Assembly (NCBI GenBank): GCA_020852715.1
Contig: JADZAE010000056.1
Span: 1-53,819, forward strand
Length of the DNA stretch: 53,819 nt
Direction of reading: 5' to 3'
Origin: Deltaproteobacteria bacterium
Lineage (GTDB): Bacteria > Bdellovibrionota_C > UBA2361 > SZUA-149 > JADZAE01
Notes under the pieces: model-generated
The model's database searches: none
Told to the model about the DNA's origin: nothing
The model's input: the letters and a program-made list of their open reading frames with translations, nothing else
Shown here: positions 8,830 to 17,526 of the stretch, one piece after another
Layout: each line of letters opens with the position of its first letter
Position numbering within the stretch: position 1 is the stretch's first letter
Program-made: the position numbers and the translations under genes

Positions 8830-10512
8830 ATGTTTTATTCTTTATTCCTCAAATCTCAGGGCATATTTTCGCAGAAACGCTGGGCTTTTTGCTTAATCGC
8901 CGGGCTTAGTTTTGCTGTTTATTACCCTACTCTCTTTTATGATTACCATTACTTAGATGATAATGTCCTAATCAAGGACAACCTATTTCGATTACAGCAG
9001 CTAACTTTTGCTCTGCAGGCCTTCACAGAGGGTGTTTTTCACGCCGCGCAAAAAACGGGGATTTACTACCGTCCAATTTTGACTCTTAGCTATATTTTCG
9101 ATGCCCAGTTTGGGGGAAGCGACCTATTTATGTTTCATTTGACCAGTATCCTGCTACATCTTGCAGTAATTTGGCTATTTATCACAGTGCTAGAAAAATT
9201 TGGCTTCAACACAAAGATAGCTCTTGTTTGGGGACTTATTTTTGGCATTCACCCCATTAATCTTCAAGCAGTTGCTTGGTTACCAGGGCGCAATGACATT
9301 TTGCTCGCTATTTTTGCATATTTAGCTTTCATATCTTGGCTAAACCATCTCACTTATAACAATAGGAGATGGTTTTGGATAACCTGGGTCTTTTTTGTTC
9401 TTTGTTTATTCACTAAAGAAACTGGGGTCATGTTAGCTCCCTTATTAGGGGCATACCAAGTTTTCGTAAAAAAAGATAAGGTCTTTGATCGCCTAAATAT
9501 CAAAATTGCGGCTATTAGCGCCATTATTGTGCTGCCTTGGTGGCATTTACGTTCTCAAATACTAGAAGGTTTAGTAAATGATTATTTTGACATAGTTGCA
9601 TCTCTTAAAGCAAATGCTCCAGGAATAATCCCTTACATTGGTAAAATTTTGTTTCCTATCAATTTATCTGTATTCCCTGAGCTTAAAGATATGCCGATGT
9701 ATTACGGGCAAGCCACTATTTTTATAATTGCAGCGCTCTTAGTTATTTCAAAAAATGTAAATTGGGGAAAAGTGATTTTCGGCCTTTGCTGGTTTTTACT
9801 ATTGCTATTACCCTCTTTAATCAGGCCTATATCTTCGTTGGCTGATTTTTCTGAGCATAGGGTTTATTTGCCACTTTGGGGATTAGTCATCGTTATTAGT
9901 GAAATAGACACTAAGATATTTAAAAGATTGGCAAAAAACTCATTTAATATAATGCGGCCTCTAGTTATCTCCTTACTTGTATTAGCGCTTGTTGGCATAA
10001 ATTTAAAACATTCTCCTGTTTACAAAAACTCTATCTCTTTTTGGCAAAACGCTGTCGAAAACTCTCCGAATTCATCTTTTAACCGTAACAATCTTGGGGC
10101 CATGTATTGGTTAGCAAAGATCCCACTCGCCGCTGAGCGTCAGTGGCTTAGAGCCCTGGAAATTAATCCGGTTGAGCCTCTAACCAACAACAACCTGGGT
10201 CTGGTTTATCTAGGCACAAAACAATATGACAAAGCCGAAAAAAGTTTTAAGCGCGAATTAGAAATCAACCCATATTACGATAACTCCCTTTATAATCTCG
10301 GTATTCTTTATTACCAAACTAACCACATCAACGAAGCAATCCAATACTGGGAAAAAACTATTCTCCATAACCCTCAATATCTCGATGCTTACTATCAGCT
10401 TGCCCGCATATACGCTTCTCGGCAAGACACCACCAAAGCCCGTGCCTTCGCCACCCAATACTACAAAATCCGCCGCACCGTCCCCCCCGAAATCTCCTCT
10501 CTTATCCGCTAG
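8830..10512 (+). CDS. TMTC-like GT-C glycosyltransferase with TPR tail
   Basis: This 560-residue protein has an N-terminal membrane part and a C-terminal TPR array. YDYHYLDDNVLIKD (Asp43-Asp44) in the first external loop, ILLHLAVIWLF, and HPINLQAVAWLPGRNDILLA follow the pattern of TMTC-type protein O-mannosyltransferases, where the acidic pair is essential. TPR repeats cover about residues 410-550 (FNRNNLGAMYWLAK, TNNNLGLVYLGTKQYDKAE, SLYNLGILYYQTNHINEA). It is transcribed alone, divergent from the GT2 operon, with AAGG just before ATG 8830. Its UAG stop (10510-10512) is the first part of a REP-like repeat. Protein O-glycosylation is the likely role; substrates are unknown. Confidence 0.8.
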   Translation: MFYSLFLKSQGIFSQKRWAFCLIAGLSFAVYYPTLFYDYHYLDDNVLIKDNLFRLQQLTFALQAFTEGVFHAAQKTGIYYRPILTLSYIFDAQFGGSDLFMFHLTSILLHLAVIWLFITVLEKFGFNTKIALVWGLIFGIHPINLQAVAWLPGRNDILLAIFAYLAFISWLNHLTYNNRRWFWITWVFFVLCLFTKETGVMLAPLLGAYQVFVKKDKVFDRLNIKIAAISAIIVLPWWHLRSQILEGLVNDYFDIVASLKANAPGIIPYIGKILFPINLSVFPELKDMPMYYGQATIFIIAALLVISKNVNWGKVIFGLCWFLLLLLPSLIRPISSLADFSEHRVYLPLWGLVIVISEIDTKIFKRLAKNSFNIMRPLVISLLVLALVGINLKHSPVYKNSISFWQNAVENSPNSSFNRNNLGAMYWLAKIPLAAERQWLRALEINPVEPLTNNNLGLVYLGTKQYDKAEKSFKRELEINPYYDNSLYNLGILYYQTNHINEAIQYWEKTILHNPQYLDAYYQLARIYASRQDTTKARAFATQYYKIRRTVPPEISSLIR

Positions 10513-10534
10513 CTCTCAGAGAACGTGTTTTTAT
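10510..10534 (+). repeat. REP-like repeat overlapping the stop codon of the 8830 gene
   Basis: TAGCTCTCAGAGAACGTGTT begins at the UAG stop (10510-10512) of the TMTC-like gene. It has one change in the core (AACG for AGCG). It points toward the RAYT gene and is inverted relative to the copy at 11766-11789. Confidence 0.9.
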
Positions 10535-10733
10535 TTTTCTTTAATTTAAGAAGGAAGATATCATTTTGTAAAAAAACTTTTATCTTGGAGCCTATTAAGG
10601 GGAAAATATGAAAACTAGGACAGCCAAATTTGTCATTTGAGTAAATATATGCTGAATGAAGTTAAATCTATGCAAACAAGTGTCAAAAACAACACTTAAA
10701 CTGAAATCGAAAGGGGAATAATTACTACTAAAC
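10513..10733. other. Intergenic stretch between TMTC-like gene and RAYT
   Basis: It holds the REP-like repeat. There is a tiny ten-codon frame at 10608-10640 with AAGGGG upstream, perhaps a relic. A hairpin AAGTGT/ACACTT at about 10679-10698 could end RAYT transcription on the minus strand. Nothing else was recognised. Confidence 0.4.
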
Positions 10734-11675
10734 TTATACTAAGGTTAAAGCAATTCCCTTAGAGATTGTGGGCCTAAATGTCCCCACCGGAAATTCCACA
10801 TCCAATTTTCCCAAGCGGTAAAGCCGAGAAGCTTCGCGGTGGCGACGAAGTATCTCAAAATAATTACTTATGTATTGCGCAAGCAAAACCTTATCTTCTG
10901 ATAAGGCCACAGAATAATGACTATACCGACGAGCAATTTTGCTATGTTTTGGGAAAGAACCTGCCTGTTGCTTAAGCATCTTTTCCTTTCCCATAAAGCC
11001 ACGACCATCTTTTTCTCTAGATGCAATTATCTCGGTCGACCGAATTTGGCGTTCTTTTTCCAAAAAGGCTCTATATTCCTCTTGGCTATCTTGCTCATGT
11101 CCAGGTAGTCGGGAAATCACTAGTGTATAAGTCTTTAAGCAATCTTTTGGCTTGAGAGTTTTGTTATATCTTTTGCGATTTTTATAATCGCGCCAATCAA
11201 TGAGCTCAAATTTTTTCTGCTCCCCTGTTAGCGACAAATAGTAACTATTAAAGCCATTATAATCTGCTAGTTTCTTAACAATACCGCTACTGATGGGATT
11301 TAACGCCAAATAAAAAAAATAATTTAATACATCCTTTGCGGTTAATAACGCTTGAGGTCGATACCGTCTTGCCCATACTGGGCCACCACGGTAGACATTG
11401 AGATAACGTTTTAATATATTGGCAAAGATTCGGTTAAATACTTGTTCGAATAGATGTCTGTTTCCATTAGGAAACATAGCGATCAGGTGATAATGATTGC
11501 CCATCAAAATAAAACCAAAAATCACTACTCCATATATTTGCTGATACTTTGCTAAATATGCCATTACTTCTTTTTGTAACCTGGCATTATTTATAAATAA
11601 CAACTCGCAAAGACGTGTGCGAATGGTAATTAAACATATTTCCCTCTTTGCATTTATTTTTAATTGTTCGGCCAT
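10734..11675 (-). CDS. REP-associated tyrosine transposase (RAYT, Y1/HUH, Transposase_17)
   Basis: The product is about 313 residues. The HUH motif appears as GNHYHLI, preceded by FGFILM, and the catalytic-tyrosine helix as YFFYLALNPISSGIV, followed by NGFNSYY. This order (LMxNHxHL, then YxxxNPxxxG) is the signature of IS200/IS605-like Y1 transposases of the RAYT branch. I chose ATG 11675 (MAEQ...) because GGAG lies 6 bases upstream; a TTG at 11687 would extend it by 4 residues. The C-terminal 120 residues are basic and lysine/arginine-rich. RAYTs nick single-stranded REP hairpins and are usually single-copy genes flanked by REPs, as seen here. Transcription runs against the neighbouring TMTC gene. 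Confidence 0.9.
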   Translation of the reverse strand: MAEQLKINAKREICLITIRTRLCELLFINNARLQKEVMAYLAKYQQIYGVVIFGFILMGNHYHLIAMFPNGNRHLFEQVFNRIFANILKRYLNVYRGGPVWARRYRPQALLTAKDVLNYFFYLALNPISSGIVKKLADYNGFNSYYLSLTGEQKKFELIDWRDYKNRKRYNKTLKPKDCLKTYTLVISRLPGHEQDSQEEYRAFLEKERQIRSTEIIASREKDGRGFMGKEKMLKQQAGSFPKHSKIARRYSHYSVALSEDKVLLAQYISNYFEILRRHREASRLYRLGKLDVEFPVGTFRPTISKGIALTLV

Positions 11676-11765
11676 AAAACACTCCAATGTAACCTTAATT
11701 TTTCACTCCTTATATTTTCGTAAGAAATGAGGTTTTTATTGCCGATTGTTTTAGTAGGATTTCGA

Positions 11766-11789
11766 AATAACACGCTCTCTGAGAGCTAG
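11766..11789 (-). repeat. REP-like repeat copy (reverse orientation)
   Basis: On the minus strand this reads CTAGCTCTCAGAGAGCGTGT, then TATT, with a perfect GCTCTC-A-GAGAGC core. It lies 5' of the RAYT gene and forms the inverted partner of the copy at 10510. Confidence 0.9.
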
Positions 11790-11823
11790 GGAGGGGATAA
11801 AGTAAGTTATTGATTATGCAACA

Positions 11824-11845
11824 GAAACACGTTCCCTGAGAGCTA
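11824..11845 (-). repeat. REP-like repeat overlapping the stop codon of the 11843 gene
   Basis: On the minus strand TAGCTCTCAGGGAACGTGTT begins with the UAG stop (11845-11843) of the GT-C gene and lies about 35 bp from the next copy in the same orientation. Two core changes (GGGAACG) are seen. Confidence 0.85.
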
Positions 11846-13411
11846 GGAGTTGAGTTTGAAGAGAAGGATTGGAGAGTTTCGGATTTCTTGGGGGGTGGGG
11901 TTTTCGCGGAAGTAGCTGCTGGCGGGGTTCACTTGGACTTGGCCGGCAACGAGGCGATAGTTGGCGTTAAGGAAGGCATCGAATTTTTCAACAAAAGGTC
12001 GAGAGCTTGCAGGATCATTAGGAAAGCCGCTGGTTGACGATCGAGAGAGAAGTATCATTTTGGGTTTTTCTTTTTGCAGAGTATCAAGCAGTTCTTGTTG
12101 ATAATCGAATTTCTTCGGCGTGCTGATTTTTAAGGGATAGGTTATCACAAACCGGCTAGCACTGCGGCGTTTGGCATAATAATAAATCTGCGCTTCCGAC
12201 CCAGCAATAAATATTTTATCTTGGGGATTGGTGTTTTTCTGAATGAAGTCGGCCAGCGCTAGTGATTCATAAAATGGGTTGCTCCACCCATAGATCCAAA
12301 CACTTTGTTCCTGCTGCCCAGCGACTAGCTGCTTATAAAATGGCTGAATAATTATAACAAGAGAGGCAACAACGACGACAGCTGCAACAGTTCTACTCAG
12401 AATTTTGTTTGGCAAATAATTCACTATTTTCACTAGCCCCAACGCTGCCAGAATCACAACAAAGGGCATAGCTAACAAATAATAATGATTTATCGGGGAG
12501 GAAAATACTGTGACTAGTGAGATTATGATGCAGACAGTAAAAAATATAAAATTTTTAACACGCAAAATTAAAGCCAAGCCCGCCAAACTAACAATTGGCC
12601 AAGTTACTACTCCAATCAAACCAACATACCTTTGAAAATATTGTCCGAATTTGATGTTGATAAAATTGCCGGCATACAAACGGTTATACTCAAACGCTGA
12701 TTCCCACAACTCCCCAAGCGCACCGTGGGCAATGAAATAAAACAAGCTTAGAAATGTAACAATAAAGGCACCCTTCGCAAAAGACCAGCCCACCTGCCAA
12801 ATTTTATTTATATTGATGGACGAAAACTTTCGCTCATAGAGCAAACGATAGGCAAGCACAAAAATCATCACCAACAATGAAATTGGCTTATATAAAAACG
12901 ATAATGAAAATAGCGCTCCGCAAAAAACCCACTGATAGAGTTCAAAAGGCTTATTCAATTTGTAATAGTGAAGCGCAAATATGACCATCATTGGTAGCAA
13001 CATAAACTTTTCTGTATTTGCCGCTAACCCCGTGATGTGCGGCAAAGAAAGCATGGGCACGGCCATATACATCGCCGCCCAAAAAGCCAACTCCCCACTT
13101 AATTTTAAGCCGATAGCGCCGATACTTAAGATCGAGCCGATCGTAAAGATACTCGCTATCAACTTCGGCGGCCACAACGCTTCCTCGTCTATTAACTGCC
13201 CTAGCATATAGGTGTAGATAATCATCGGCGGCTTTTGCAAAAACGATTCCCGATACGGAACATCACCGCTACGCATTAGCCAGGCAGCATAAGAATACTC
13301 CCCTTCATCCCTCTCCCAAGGCGCGTTGTAACTTCCCCAGTGAAAGTAAACAAAAAAAGTCAGCAGAAGCACTGCCAGCAAACCGCGCAATATGAATAGT
13401 TTTTTATTCAT
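11843..13411 (-). CDS. PMT_2/GT39-like membrane glycosyltransferase
   Basis: The product is 522 residues from ATG 13411, chosen because GAGAG lies just upstream and the longer start at 13471 would overlap the previous gene. WERDEGEYSYAAWLM (Asp35-Glu36) in the first external loop and QKPPMIIYTYMLG match the conserved sites of PMT_2/ArnT-type GT-C enzymes. About ten membrane segments follow, then a 130-residue external C-terminal domain containing IFIAGSEAQIYYYAKR. It is the last gene of the six-gene minus-strand glycosylation operon, 11 bp after its neighbour. A REP-like repeat supplies its UAG stop and follows it. Likely role: transfer of a polyprenyl-linked sugar at the outer face of the inner membrane. 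Confidence 0.8.
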   Translation of the reverse strand: MNKKLFILRGLLAVLLLTFFVYFHWGSYNAPWERDEGEYSYAAWLMRSGDVPYRESFLQKPPMIIYTYMLGQLIDEEALWPPKLIASIFTIGSILSIGAIGLKLSGELAFWAAMYMAVPMLSLPHITGLAANTEKFMLLPMMVIFALHYYKLNKPFELYQWVFCGALFSLSFLYKPISLLVMIFVLAYRLLYERKFSSININKIWQVGWSFAKGAFIVTFLSLFYFIAHGALGELWESAFEYNRLYAGNFINIKFGQYFQRYVGLIGVVTWPIVSLAGLALILRVKNFIFFTVCIIISLVTVFSSPINHYYLLAMPFVVILAALGLVKIVNYLPNKILSRTVAAVVVVASLVIIIQPFYKQLVAGQQEQSVWIYGWSNPFYESLALADFIQKNTNPQDKIFIAGSEAQIYYYAKRRSASRFVITYPLKISTPKKFDYQQELLDTLQKEKPKMILLSRSSTSGFPNDPASSRPFVEKFDAFLNANYRLVAGQVQVNPASSYFRENPTPQEIRNSPILLFKLNS

Positions 13412-13422
13412 CCAACTCTCTT

Positions 13423-15141
13423 TCAATACTCTTTGTCTGCGCGCACAAAAATCTCCAACTGCGTGCGCCAATCATTACTGGGCATTGTCCTAAACTTATG
13501 TGATACCACACAAACACCAACATCAGGGATATTGTTAACTAAATAATCAACCACCGGGAAATAAACTCTTTTATACCGTCCACGATCAAGAAAAGATTGA
13601 AATACCGATGGATGAACAAAGGCCCCTCTTTTGCGAAAAACTATTATATCCGGATATAATGACGCATGCTCCTTAAGCCGCGCCCCCATATAACCGACAA
13701 TCGCCTGACTTTTCAGGTAATACATATATGCCCCTTCCTCATAATTAGTCGCGATGACTAACTCTTCAGAATTTTTGAAGTTCTCCTTGATATAGGGGAT
13801 TACATAATCCAATGGCCCCTTATACTGGTGAAACATCTCATATATATAGTCATTAACCTGCCACTTCCTCACCCATGAATTCCACCCCAGCATCCCGACC
13901 AACATCACTACCACAACTAATTTCCAAACATTAGCAAGCAGCTTTCCATTACGCAGCAGTAAATAAATCACGGACAAATCAAGCAGCATTATTATCGTCA
14001 GTACCGGCTGCATTACAATATAGTAACGCACAAAAATGCAGGGGATGGGAAACTTCGCCATCGACAAAATATAAATAATTAAAATATTACAGAGAAACCA
14101 AGAAAACCTCATCAGCAGCGCTAAAGACACAGCCAGATTTCGCTCTACCTCTTTACCCTCTGCTACCCTACGCAATTTCCATTGATAAAATACAAAAAGG
14201 AACAGCGCTAAAAACTTCACCAACAGGGCAAAGAATACCAACTCATAACCGTTAAAATAAATGGAGATGCTTTCCAAATTGCTAAGATACATTTTTAGGT
14301 CAGCCTTAAAATATTGCGCGGCTTCTTTGGCAATATCCAAAGCCTTATAATAGCCCATCTCAAAAGACACCGGCACCAAAGAGAGAAAAAACGCAGTAGC
14401 CGTTGCATTCACCGCCACAAACGGCAGCGGGCGACGGTGCCCTAAGGCCCAAACAAAATCCAAGCATTCAAAAAGCGACATACTAACAAGCAAAGAAAAG
14501 TATGCCGGCGTGAAAAGATTAAAAATCAAAAGCTGCAAAATAAACAATCCAGCAATATAACCTCGATACTTCCCGTTATAAGGAAGGATTCGATACTTTA
14601 CATAGAACCAAAATAGTCCCGCCAGCAGCAACATCAAAATAGGATAAGCTCGGGCATCGCGGAAATGTAAAATCAGAGGAACCGACACCGTCTCCCAAGC
14701 AAAAAACGCCGCCATTAAAATCAGCTTCAACCTATTACTACCGGTGGGCAACAAAAGACTTGCCGTATAAACGAGCAGCCCCAATCCCAGTAGGCCAATC
14801 AACGCAAACGGAATACGCACCAAAGCCGTTTTCCAATAGAAGTCATCAACAAAACTGGCCAAATAAGCGCCGATCACGCCAAAATAAAAACGCCCCCAAG
14901 TCGTCCCGATATACGCCCCGCTATCCTCTTCGATCATATAGCGTGAAGGATAGCCCATCATGTCAACAACGTTCCGACCGTCGTCAGCTTTCGGATAGCC
15001 ATATTGCCATATCCGCTCAGCAAACATGGCGGTCTCCTGCTCGTCATTCCATAAAAGCGGATAAGAAATATTTTTAAACAGGAAAAAACAGAACAGCAAA
15101 ATAGTGCTACCAACTAATATTTTTAAATACAGAATTTTCAT
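13423..15141 (-). CDS. GT-C membrane glycosyltransferase
   Basis: This 572-residue multi-membrane protein starts with a signal-anchor helix, then PLLWNDEQETAMFAERIW (Asp33-Glu34), the acidic pair expected in the first external loop of PMT-type enzymes. DDGRNVVDMMGYPSRY follows. About ten hydrophobic segments are visible, then an external C-terminal domain (LVIATNYEEGAYMYYL) like that of the neighbour at 11843. AAGGGG lies 6 bases before ATG 15141. It belongs to the same operon, 10 bp after the FAD enzyme gene. The specific sugar is unknown. Confidence 0.75.
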   Translation of the reverse strand: MKILYLKILVGSTILLFCFFLFKNISYPLLWNDEQETAMFAERIWQYGYPKADDGRNVVDMMGYPSRYMIEEDSGAYIGTTWGRFYFGVIGAYLASFVDDFYWKTALVRIPFALIGLLGLGLLVYTASLLLPTGSNRLKLILMAAFFAWETVSVPLILHFRDARAYPILMLLLAGLFWFYVKYRILPYNGKYRGYIAGLFILQLLIFNLFTPAYFSLLVSMSLFECLDFVWALGHRRPLPFVAVNATATAFFLSLVPVSFEMGYYKALDIAKEAAQYFKADLKMYLSNLESISIYFNGYELVFFALLVKFLALFLFVFYQWKLRRVAEGKEVERNLAVSLALLMRFSWFLCNILIIYILSMAKFPIPCIFVRYYIVMQPVLTIIMLLDLSVIYLLLRNGKLLANVWKLVVVVMLVGMLGWNSWVRKWQVNDYIYEMFHQYKGPLDYVIPYIKENFKNSEELVIATNYEEGAYMYYLKSQAIVGYMGARLKEHASLYPDIIVFRKRGAFVHPSVFQSFLDRGRYKRVYFPVVDYLVNNIPDVGVCVVSHKFRTMPSNDWRTQLEIFVRADKEY

Positions 15142-15151
15142 ACCTTACCCC

Positions 15152-16546
15152 TTAATCAACAATGCGATATGAATCTGTTCTCCTTAAAAGATCTTGATTA
15201 ATCTTTATTGGCAACACCCCCTGAGCTAACGAGCGAGCGATAAACATGGAAATGTCAAAACAATGATCGACATTGAAATACTCATATAGGCCCAAGCGAC
15301 CGGCACAAATCACATTCTCCAATTTATTAATCTGATCAAATAAAGTGGTTTTGCTGATTTGATAGCCAATCTGATAAGTAGGATAAAATTCGCTTATTTT
15401 CACCACGCTAAAATCCAGCACATCATCTGCAGAAATTAAATTAAGCCCAACTAATCCCTGCACGCAGCGATCGGCTATTGTTTTATCCGTGGCCTGCCAT
15501 ATTGCATCTTGCGGATCGCAGGTAAAATCACAGCAGAGCACGGTTTGATGCGCCTCAAAACCCAAATCCGAAAGAAGCTTTTGTTCAGATATGCGCGAAA
15601 ATAACAAATCCTTATCCGGACAAAAAATCCAATGATCATCTAACACTTTTGCCTTATTAACTTGCAGATAAGCAATAACGCAGTTGCGCATTTTCGGATA
15701 ACTAATTGGCGCGACTTCTAGTCCTCCAGCCGTTACCAGCGACATTAAATGTCTAAGCGGAATTGAAGAGAGCAATAAATCGCATTCTTCCTGGTGCCCA
15801 TCAGCAAAAACAACGGCCTTAACTTTATTATCCTTGATCACCAAGCTCTGCGCTAGGCTGTTTGTGCTAATCGTCTGGCCGGCAGCCCGTATCTTATCAG
15901 CTAAGCATGCAGTCAATTCTCCAAAACAGCGCCGCGGATAAAGAAAAGTCACCGCGTCTGTTGTTTCACTATCTTTTTTTACTTTTAAAATCCTTAGTAT
16001 TAAATCCAAGATATTTTTTGCCGGTATTCTGCGCCGAGCAATATCGGCACTTAGTCCTCCCGGATCTCCCCAAACCTTTCCGGCAAGCGGATAAAACACC
16101 GTTCGATATATCTTTTCGCCAAACACACCTCGACAATAATCTTCATACGACTCAAGTTTTTTAGGAAAAGGAAGCAAGAGCAAAGCCTTAGCTACAGAAA
16201 AGCAAAGTTCCAGAATCTCTTTAAACGAAAAGATAGATAAAACCTGCCCAATACTCACCGGATAATCAAGAAATTTCCCCCGCAAAATAATTTTATGCTT
16301 CTTCCGAATTTCCCTTAACTGCCCGTCAGCCACCTCCTGAAAAGCAGGCATGATCCCGGGAATAATTGAATATAATTTATGCGGACCAAAATCCAGTTGA
16401 TAATCTTTAAAATGATAACTGCCGCTTAAACCGCCAAGATGCTCTCGCTTTTCATGCAAACTAATTTGATAATTACCTAAGCGACTAAGTTGCCAGGCGG
16501 CACTTAATCCGCTAACTCCACCCCCTAAAATTATTACTTTCTTCAC
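15152..16546 (-). CDS. FAD-dependent oxidoreductase (protoporphyrinogen oxidase/desaturase-like)
   Basis: This 464-residue protein begins KKVIILGGGVSGLSAAWQL (Rossmann GxGxxG, FAD binding), followed by HEKREHLGGLSGS and DFGPHKLYS, typical of the amine oxidase/HemY/phytoene desaturase fold and similar to the FAD part of UDP-galactopyranose mutase. The C-terminal FAD motif is around VICAGRLGLYEYFNVDHCF. It starts with GTG 16546, with no strong Shine-Dalgarno. It sits in the glycosylation operon 14 bp after the methyltransferase gene, so it probably oxidises or rearranges a sugar or the polyprenyl carrier (for example a polyprenol desaturase step). It is not a haem gene by context. Confidence 0.65.
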   Translation of the reverse strand: MKKVIILGGGVSGLSAAWQLSRLGNYQISLHEKREHLGGLSGSYHFKDYQLDFGPHKLYSIIPGIMPAFQEVADGQLREIRKKHKIILRGKFLDYPVSIGQVLSIFSFKEILELCFSVAKALLLLPFPKKLESYEDYCRGVFGEKIYRTVFYPLAGKVWGDPGGLSADIARRRIPAKNILDLILRILKVKKDSETTDAVTFLYPRRCFGELTACLADKIRAAGQTISTNSLAQSLVIKDNKVKAVVFADGHQEECDLLLSSIPLRHLMSLVTAGGLEVAPISYPKMRNCVIAYLQVNKAKVLDDHWIFCPDKDLLFSRISEQKLLSDLGFEAHQTVLCCDFTCDPQDAIWQATDKTIADRCVQGLVGLNLISADDVLDFSVVKISEFYPTYQIGYQISKTTLFDQINKLENVICAGRLGLYEYFNVDHCFDISMFIARSLAQGVLPIKINQDLLRRTDSYRIVD

Positions 16547-16560
16547 TTTTTATCTGCCGC

Positions 16561-17526
16561 TTATTCTTTTGCCGTCCCCGTTTTTTTCAAAATCAATAAA
16601 TATTGACTGGCAAAATAAGGAACCTGAAAGTTTTTCCATCCGGGAATGATGTATAACAGCTTAGCCAATGTGGCCAGCAGCTTTGAATAAACTTTTAAAC
16701 GCTCGACTAAATAGCCGTAAGACAAGCGCTGAATATGCATTTTATGCAACACTTGTTCAAAACCCAAGCGCTGCGCATAACCCCTCAAGGTTAGTGGTGT
16801 GAAATAATATAGATGAATAGAAAGTAAGAACCACCACTTTCGGCCAAATAACTTAGCCACCGGATCATCAATGCGTGGGTAATTAATCAATAAAATACCC
16901 CCCGGCTTCAAAATCCTCTTGATTTCTTTGAGCACGCCCATAGGATCTGTCACGTGCTCCAGCACATCCCACATCGTAATCACATCAAAACTATTCTCTA
17001 GAAACTGCACTTGTTGGAGTATGCCGTTATACATAGTAACGCCATAATTCTTGCGCGCTTGCTCGCACATCCAGGCCGCCGGCTCAATACCGCAAGCATC
17101 AAACCCGGCTTTCACCGCCACATTTACAAAAATTCCACTAGCCGCGCCAATATCCAGAAGCTTACCGCTTTGACAATAGCGCTGAATTATTTTTACACCA
17201 TTGGTAAAAGTCAATTCACGTCCGGCAGTTTGCGAAATATATTGTTCGTCCTCCGCTTCACTATATCCACCCACTACCAGCTCCGTCTTGGGCCGCGGTG
17301 AGATATAGATAAGTCCACACCGGTTACAACGAACGACTTGCTCAAAAATCACCGCATGACTCGAAGAAGAATACATCGAGCGCAGTCCTTCCTCATTCTT
17401 GGGCACAGCAGTCGTTAAAGCAGGATAAACTATGGTGCTTTCGCTGTCCGGGGCACCGCATAAGTTACAGTGAACATGTTCAAAATATTCGGGGCGGAAT
17501 TGGCCATTATCTAGCTGATCATTCAT
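16561..17526 (-). CDS. Class I SAM methyltransferase with N-terminal zinc ribbon
   Basis: This 321-residue protein has an N-terminal CNLCG...CNRCG pair (about residues 20-70), a zinc ribbon common in sugar-associated methyltransferases, then GKLLDIGAASGIF (SAM motif I), MWDVLEHVTDP and LKPGGILLINYPR. A C-terminal helical part follows. Its ATG overlaps the stop of the radical SAM gene (ATGA), showing translational coupling. In this operon it most likely methylates a sugar or a glycan precursor. Confidence 0.75.
   Translation of the reverse strand: MNDQLDNGQFRPEYFEHVHCNLCGAPDSESTIVYPALTTAVPKNEEGLRSMYSSSSHAVIFEQVVRCNRCGLIYISPRPKTELVVGGYSEAEDEQYISQTAGRELTFTNGVKIIQRYCQSGKLLDIGAASGIFVNVAVKAGFDACGIEPAAWMCEQARKNYGVTMYNGILQQVQFLENSFDVITMWDVLEHVTDPMGVLKEIKRILKPGGILLINYPRIDDPVAKLFGRKWWFLLSIHLYYFTPLTLRGYAQRLGFEQVLHKMHIQRLSYGYLVERLKVYSKLLATLAKLLYIIPGWKNFQVPYFASQYLLILKKTGTAKE

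Larger units (their letters stand above)
10510..11789 (-). mobile_element. RAYT gene bracketed by inverted REP-like repeats
   Basis: A single-domain Y1 transposase gene (10734-11675) lies between a plus-orientation repeat (10510-10534) and a minus-orientation repeat (11766-11789), with a further minus copy at 11824-11845. RAYTs are known to recognise REP sequences consisting of a short tetranucleotide followed by a hairpin; here CTAG/TAGC precedes the GCTCTC-A-GAGAGC hairpin. Whether the whole block moves as one unit is inference. Confidence 0.65.

Noticed and set aside
10608..10640. Ten-codon frame with AAGGGG upstream
   Set aside because: Too short and without any partner or conserved feature to support a gene.
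15152..16546. Protoporphyrinogen oxidase (haem synthesis) as the specific call
   Set aside because: The fold is right but the context is a glycosylation operon with no haem genes, so only the general FAD oxidoreductase is supported.
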